Below are positions 7,224-9,438 of a DNA stretch of 9,438 nucleotides, piece by piece; the first letter of the stretch is position 1, and every line of letters starts with the position of its first letter. The DNA is from Firmicutes bacterium UBA5420 (GTDB taxonomy: Bacteria > Bacillota > Limnochordia > Darwinibacteriales > Darwinibacteriaceae), in NCBI GenBank assembly GCA_002409455.1, contig DHNI01000148.1, forward strand, positions 1-9,438. Direction: 5' to 3'. The notes beneath the pieces were generated by a model. That model was not told the DNA's origin, made no database searches, and saw nothing but the letters and a program-made list of their open reading frames with translations. A program made the translations under genes and the position numbers.

Positions 7224-7257
7224 TGCTTCGGCACATGACCCTATGAGATCCGGGTTC

Positions 7258-7287
7258 TTGACAGTGATGGGTTTGCTGTGATAGAAT
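7258..7287 (+). promoter_or_regulatory. Sigma-A promoter for the T-box/tyrS transcript
   Basis: A perfect TTGACA (7258-7263) and TAGAAT (7282-7287) are 18 bases apart, with an extended -10 TG at 7279-7280. Transcription would start near 7294, just before the T-box Stem I. This is the strongest promoter sequence in the window. Confidence 0.85.
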
Positions 7288-7512
7288 TTTGGGTAATTAG
7301 AAACGATATAGAGGCTATGAAAGAATTAGTAGCTATCCATGGGTATGCAGAGAGCAGGCTGGGCGGTGCAAAGCCTGTAGAACATGGTGGGAGGTGCTTC
7401 GCACTATCCAAAGCGAATTACACTCTGGAGCTTAAGCAGGCCGTTAAGCTGCTTCGGAAGCCATCCGTTAACATGGTAGAGGTGTGCTCTTGATAGAAAA
7501 GAGCCGCGAATT

Positions 7513-7541
7513 AAGGTGGTACCACGAGTTCTCTCGTCCTT
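7513..7541 (+). promoter_or_regulatory. T-box antiterminator helix
   Basis: AAGG (7513-7516) pairs with CCTT (7538-7541). The seven-base bulge TGGTACC (7517-7523) binds the tRNA acceptor end. ACGAG (7524-7528) then pairs with CTCGT (7533-7537) around a TTCT loop. The CTCGTCC segment is shared with the terminator, so the two structures are mutually exclusive. Confidence 0.88.
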
Positions 7542-7565
7542 TAGGGATGGGAGAATTTTTATTTT
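7529..7565 (+). terminator. T-box attenuator (rho-independent terminator) before tyrS
   Basis: An 11-bp stem forms between 7529-7539 and 7545-7555 (9 Watson-Crick pairs plus two G-T wobbles), with a five-base loop, followed by TTTTTATTTT (7556-7565). It forms when charged tRNA-Tyr leaves the antiterminator unstabilised, and it ends just before the tyrS ribosome-binding site. Confidence 0.92.
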
Positions 7566-7579
7566 AAGGGGGAATTCCT

Positions 7580-8806
7580 ATGATAAATGCATATGACGTG
7601 TTGGAAGAGCGAGGTTTCATTGAACAGGGGACGCATCCTGAAGAGCTTCGGGAACTTTTGGGCAGAGAGTCTGTAACGTTCTATATCGGTTTTGATGCCA
7701 CGGCATCAAGTCTAACCATGGGGCACCTAATCCCACTCATGAGCATGCTACACCTTTATAGAGCTGGGCATCGCCCCATATTTCTGCTCGGTGGAGGAAC
7801 CACCATGATTGGAGACCCGTCGGGCAAATCAGATATGCGGCAAATGCTAACTACCGAAACAATTAATGCTAATGTAGAGAGTTTTCGGAGACAGTTTTCC
7901 AAGTTCGTGAACTTTGAGGATGGATCAGCCATTTTGGAAAACAACGCCAACTGGCTCTTGGATCTGAATTTCATGGAGTTCATGCGAGAGGTGGGAAGAC
8001 ATTTCTCTATTAACCGTATGCTCACCATGGAAACGTATAAATCTCGTCTGGATTCAGGCCTTACCTTCTTGGAGTTTAGTTATCTTTTGATCCAATCCTA
8101 TGACTACCTGGAGCTGTTCCGCCGTCACAACTGCAGGCTGCAAATGGGCGGCAATGATCAATGGTCGAACATTATTGGCGGTTACGAATTAGTGCGCAAG
8201 GTAGAAGGAGAACCTGTCTACGGTCTTACCTTAAAACTTCTTACCACCAGTGCCGGAACGAAAATGGGCAAGACAGAAGCCGGGACTATTTGGCTCGATG
8301 TGGATCGGACGAGTGCTTATGACTTCTATCAATACCTACGCAATGTCGACGATGCGGACGTTGAGCGCATGCTTGCTCTTTTAACCTTTTTGCCCATGGA
8401 AGAAGTGCGCCGCTTGGGTGCTCTGGAGGGCTCTGAAATCAATAGCGCAAAAGAAATCCTCGCCTTTGAAGTGACGAAGTTTGTTCATGGTGATGAAGAA
8501 GCCGCAAAGGCTCAAGCCACCGCAAAGGCCCTTTTTGCAGGTAGTGGAGTTGATGAGAATATGCCCTCGACTACTCTTTCTAAAGCAGACTTTGAAGATG
8601 GAATAGACATTTTGAGCTTGCTCACAGAAACAGGTTTGGCATCGAGCCGTAGTGAAGGGCGACGTTTGGTGCAACAAGGGGGCGTAGCCCTAGGAGATGA
8701 GCGAGTGGAAGATATTGACTTGTTGGTGACGCATCTGCATTTTCCTGATGGCGAATTAGTTATTCGCAAGGGGAAAAAGGTCTACCACCGGGTCGTATTA
8801 CAATAA
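7580..8806 (+). CDS. tyrS: Tyrosyl-tRNA synthetase
   Basis: Class I aminoacyl-tRNA synthetase that charges tRNA-Tyr in the cytoplasm; 408 residues, a normal length. The Rossmann catalytic domain has the ATP-site segment 'GFDATASSLTMGHLIP' (37-52), where the HIGH-type motif reads T-M-G-H (46-49). 'LLGGGTTMIGDPSGKS' follows at 69-84, then 'QMGGNDQWSNI' (188-198, tyrosine/AMP contacts) and the KMSKS-type loop 'KMGKTE' (228-233). The C-terminus is an S4-like RNA-binding domain (about 345-408) with 'SRSEGRRLVQQGGV'. ATG 7580 has AAGGGGG (7566-7572) 7 bases upstream, right after the T-box terminator. It forms its own transcription unit with the promoter at 7258-7287 and a terminator after the gene. 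Whether the genome holds a second TyrRS cannot be told from here. Confidence 0.98.
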   Translation: MINAYDVLEERGFIEQGTHPEELRELLGRESVTFYIGFDATASSLTMGHLIPLMSMLHLYRAGHRPIFLLGGGTTMIGDPSGKSDMRQMLTTETINANVESFRRQFSKFVNFEDGSAILENNANWLLDLNFMEFMREVGRHFSINRMLTMETYKSRLDSGLTFLEFSYLLIQSYDYLELFRRHNCRLQMGGNDQWSNIIGGYELVRKVEGEPVYGLTLKLLTTSAGTKMGKTEAGTIWLDVDRTSAYDFYQYLRNVDDADVERMLALLTFLPMEEVRRLGALEGSEINSAKEILAFEVTKFVHGDEEAAKAQATAKALFAGSGVDENMPSTTLSKADFEDGIDILSLLTETGLASSRSEGRRLVQQGGVALGDERVEDIDLLVTHLHFPDGELVIRKGKKVYHRVVLQ

Positions 8807-8823
8807 TCGAATATGTGCAGCGG

Positions 8824-8853
8824 AAAGAAAGCTAGAATAACCTAGCTTTTTTT
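8824..8853 (+). terminator. Rho-independent terminator after tyrS
   Basis: AAAGCTAG (8828-8835) pairs with CTAGCTTT (8842-8849) around a six-base loop, and the stem can extend with A-T and G-T pairs out to 8824/8853. The 3' arm runs into seven consecutive T (8847-8853). It starts 17 bases after the tyrS stop and separates tyrS from the MarR unit. Confidence 0.9.
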
Positions 8854-8854
8854 C

Positions 8855-8883
8855 TTGATCAAAAAGTAGTTTTCCGATAAAAT
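8855..8883 (+). promoter_or_regulatory. Sigma-A promoter for the marR-ABC transporter unit
   Basis: TTGATC (8855-8860) and TAAAAT (8878-8883) are 17 bases apart, directly after the tyrS terminator and about 50 bases upstream of the MarR start. Downstream, ATAGTTCTAT (8882-8891, 4-bp arms) and the palindrome ATAATTAT (8895-8902) lie around the expected transcription start and could form an autoregulatory operator; both are short and unproven. Confidence 0.7.
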
Positions 8884-8931
8884 AGTTCTATGTGATAATT
8901 ATTAGCTTTGTGAATAAGTGAGGTGAATGAA

Positions 8932-9411
8932 TTGACTACATCTGATTTAGTGATAGAGTTTGTTGAAACGCTACACGGGCTTAGGCGGTATAAAGGCTGG
9001 CACCATGGGCATCGCTTGCCTGTTCGCAAAAATGCTGTCGTGCTTTTAATGTTTCTTCAGCACCATCTTCCCGCGGACAGCCCAGGGCTCCAGCCTTCTG
9101 AGCTCGGAGAGCTATTAAAATTAACGCGCCCAACGATCACGACATTGGTTAACTCTCTTGAAGAACATAGTTTAGTAGAGCGAATCAATGATGATGAAGA
9201 TCGTAGAGTCGTGTTTGTAAGACCAACAGAGGAGGGGCAAGCTTTGGTGCACCAAATGAAGGAAGAGTTTGCTAAAAGTATCGAGGAGGTCATGGATCAC
9301 CTCGGGCCAGAAGATGGAAAAGAGTTAATTCGCATCACTCGTAAGGTGCGTGCCTTTTTAGAGGATCGGCAGAAGGCTCAAAGTGGGGGTGGATCGCAAT
9401 GTGGAAACTGA
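8932..9411 (+). CDS. MarR-family winged-helix transcriptional regulator
   Basis: A 159-residue protein of MarR length. The DNA-binding domain comprises 'QPSELGELLKLTRPTITTLVNSLEE' (about 54-78, with the recognition helix from Thr65) and the wing 'NDDEDRRVVFVRPTEEG' (86-102) with the D-x-R signature. The flanking helices (5-48 and 104-146) would form the dimer interface. The start is probably TTG 8932, since GAGGTGA (8920-8926) lies 5 bases upstream; the in-frame GTG 8923 sits inside that site and would add three residues. Five histidines and one further near the N-terminus (15, 24, 25, 27, 44, 45) are unusual. The gene overlaps the next reading frame by 13 bases, and MarR genes placed directly before ABC exporter pairs are a common Bacillota arrangement, so it is probably a local repressor of that transporter and of itself. 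The ligand is unknown. Confidence 0.93.
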   Translation: MTTSDLVIEFVETLHGLRRYKGWHHGHRLPVRKNAVVLLMFLQHHLPADSPGLQPSELGELLKLTRPTITTLVNSLEEHSLVERINDDEDRRVVFVRPTEEGQALVHQMKEEFAKSIEEVMDHLGPEDGKELIRITRKVRAFLEDRQKAQSGGGSQCGN

Positions 9412-9438
9412 AAAGCTACTTCAAACCTTACCTAGGCA
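9399..9438 (+). CDS. Start of a probable ABC transporter gene (cut by the window end)
   Basis: ATG 9399 opens a frame reading 'MWKLKSYFKPYLG' up to the window end. This K-x-x-x-Y-x-K-P-Y pattern is the usual cytoplasmic lead-in to the first membrane span of fused permease-ATPase ABC exporters. GGGGGTGG (9385-9392) upstream serves as ribosome-binding site. The start lies inside the last codons of the MarR gene (13-base overlap), suggesting translational coupling. Only 13 codons are visible, so the call rests on this short motif and the MarR neighbour. Confidence 0.6.
   Translation, partial: MWKLKSYFKPYLG

Larger units (their letters stand above)
7294..7565 (+). ncRNA. T-box riboswitch leader, tyrosine-specific, controlling tyrS
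   Basis: The leader senses uncharged tRNA-Tyr and decides between antitermination and termination ahead of tyrS. The Stem I base pairs AGGCT (7312-7316) with AGCTT (7429-7433). The specifier loop has AGTA (7328-7331) facing GAA (7415-7417), with the codon TAC (Tyr) at 7419-7421 followed by a purine. The apical part has AGAGAG (7350-7355), and a CAGGC/GCCTG stem (7355-7359, 7372-7376) closing a loop with GGTGCAAA. Stem II is AAGCAG/CTGCTT (7434-7439, 7449-7454). A CCGTTAA typical of the IIA/B region is at 7465-7471. Stem III is GCTCTT/AAGAGC (7486-7491, 7499-7504). The T-box bulge TGGTACC (7517-7523) can pair with the ACCA end of tRNA-Tyr (discriminator A). An additional hairpin (7389-7409) is present in the 3' strand of Stem I. 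Confidence 0.93.

Noticed and set aside
7223..7234. GTGC-TTCG-GCAC hairpin right at the GNAT stop as a terminator
   Set aside because: The stem is only 4 bp and is followed by ATGACC rather than a T run, so it is not a convincing rho-independent terminator; it may only stabilise the mRNA end.
7278..7493. Open frame of about 71 codons upstream of tyrS
   Set aside because: It lies almost wholly inside the T-box leader; the apparent codons are the structured RNA elements, its GTG start falls in the promoter -10 region, and it has no ribosome-binding site.
1..9438. CRISPR arrays, insertion sequences, tRNA or rRNA genes, phage or defence genes
   Set aside because: No spaced direct repeats, transposase motifs, tRNA cloverleaf or such proteins were seen; the genes are conserved metabolic and housekeeping genes with even base composition by eye.

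Overview
The window looks like a chromosomal segment from a Gram-positive Bacillota (Firmicutes) bacterium, probably of the clostridial type. The evidence is a T-box-controlled tyrosyl-tRNA synthetase gene, strong purine-rich Shine-Dalgarno sites, frequent TTG and GTG starts, and a tetrahydrofolate-linked histidine pathway (separate FtcD and FchA proteins) as found in many anaerobic Bacillota. I cannot name the genus from sequence alone.

Layout. Positions 1-526 (minus strand) hold the N-terminal part of a ROK-family transcriptional regulator. It is cut off at the left edge by a perfect 23-bp inverted repeat that folds the end of the sequence back on its own coding region. A divergent intergenic region (527-751) carries a good promoter for the regulator, a weaker candidate for the opposite operon, and repeated TTATACG motifs. 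Positions 752-6731 are a compact five-gene histidine-utilisation operon, hutH-hutU-ftcD-hutI-fchA, closed by a rho-independent terminator (6749-6783). A GNAT acetyltransferase gene follows at once (6807-7223). Then comes a consensus-like promoter (7258-7287), a complete tyrosine T-box leader (about 7294-7565) and tyrS (7580-8806) with its own terminator. The right end has a promoter, a MarR-type regulator (8932-9411), and the first codons of an overlapping gene that looks like an ABC transporter subunit running off the window.

How the genes work together. HutH deaminates histidine to urocanate. HutU hydrates urocanate to imidazolone propionate. HutI opens the ring to N-formimino-L-glutamate. 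FtcD moves the formimino group to tetrahydrofolate and releases glutamate, and FchA turns 5-formimino-THF into 5,10-methenyl-THF plus ammonia. The whole conversion of histidine to glutamate, ammonia and a one-carbon folate is therefore encoded here, with no HutG or HutF. No histidine permease, HutP or HutC is visible; the divergent ROK protein is the only regulator beside the operon.

Overall this is mostly ordinary, well-conserved housekeeping and catabolic sequence. I found no convincing new system. The points most worth a second look are the fold-back repeat at the left edge (likely an assembly or amplification artefact), the possible ROK control of a hut operon, the terminator placed directly in front of the GNAT gene, an extra hairpin in the T-box Stem I, and the altered HIGH motif of TyrRS.
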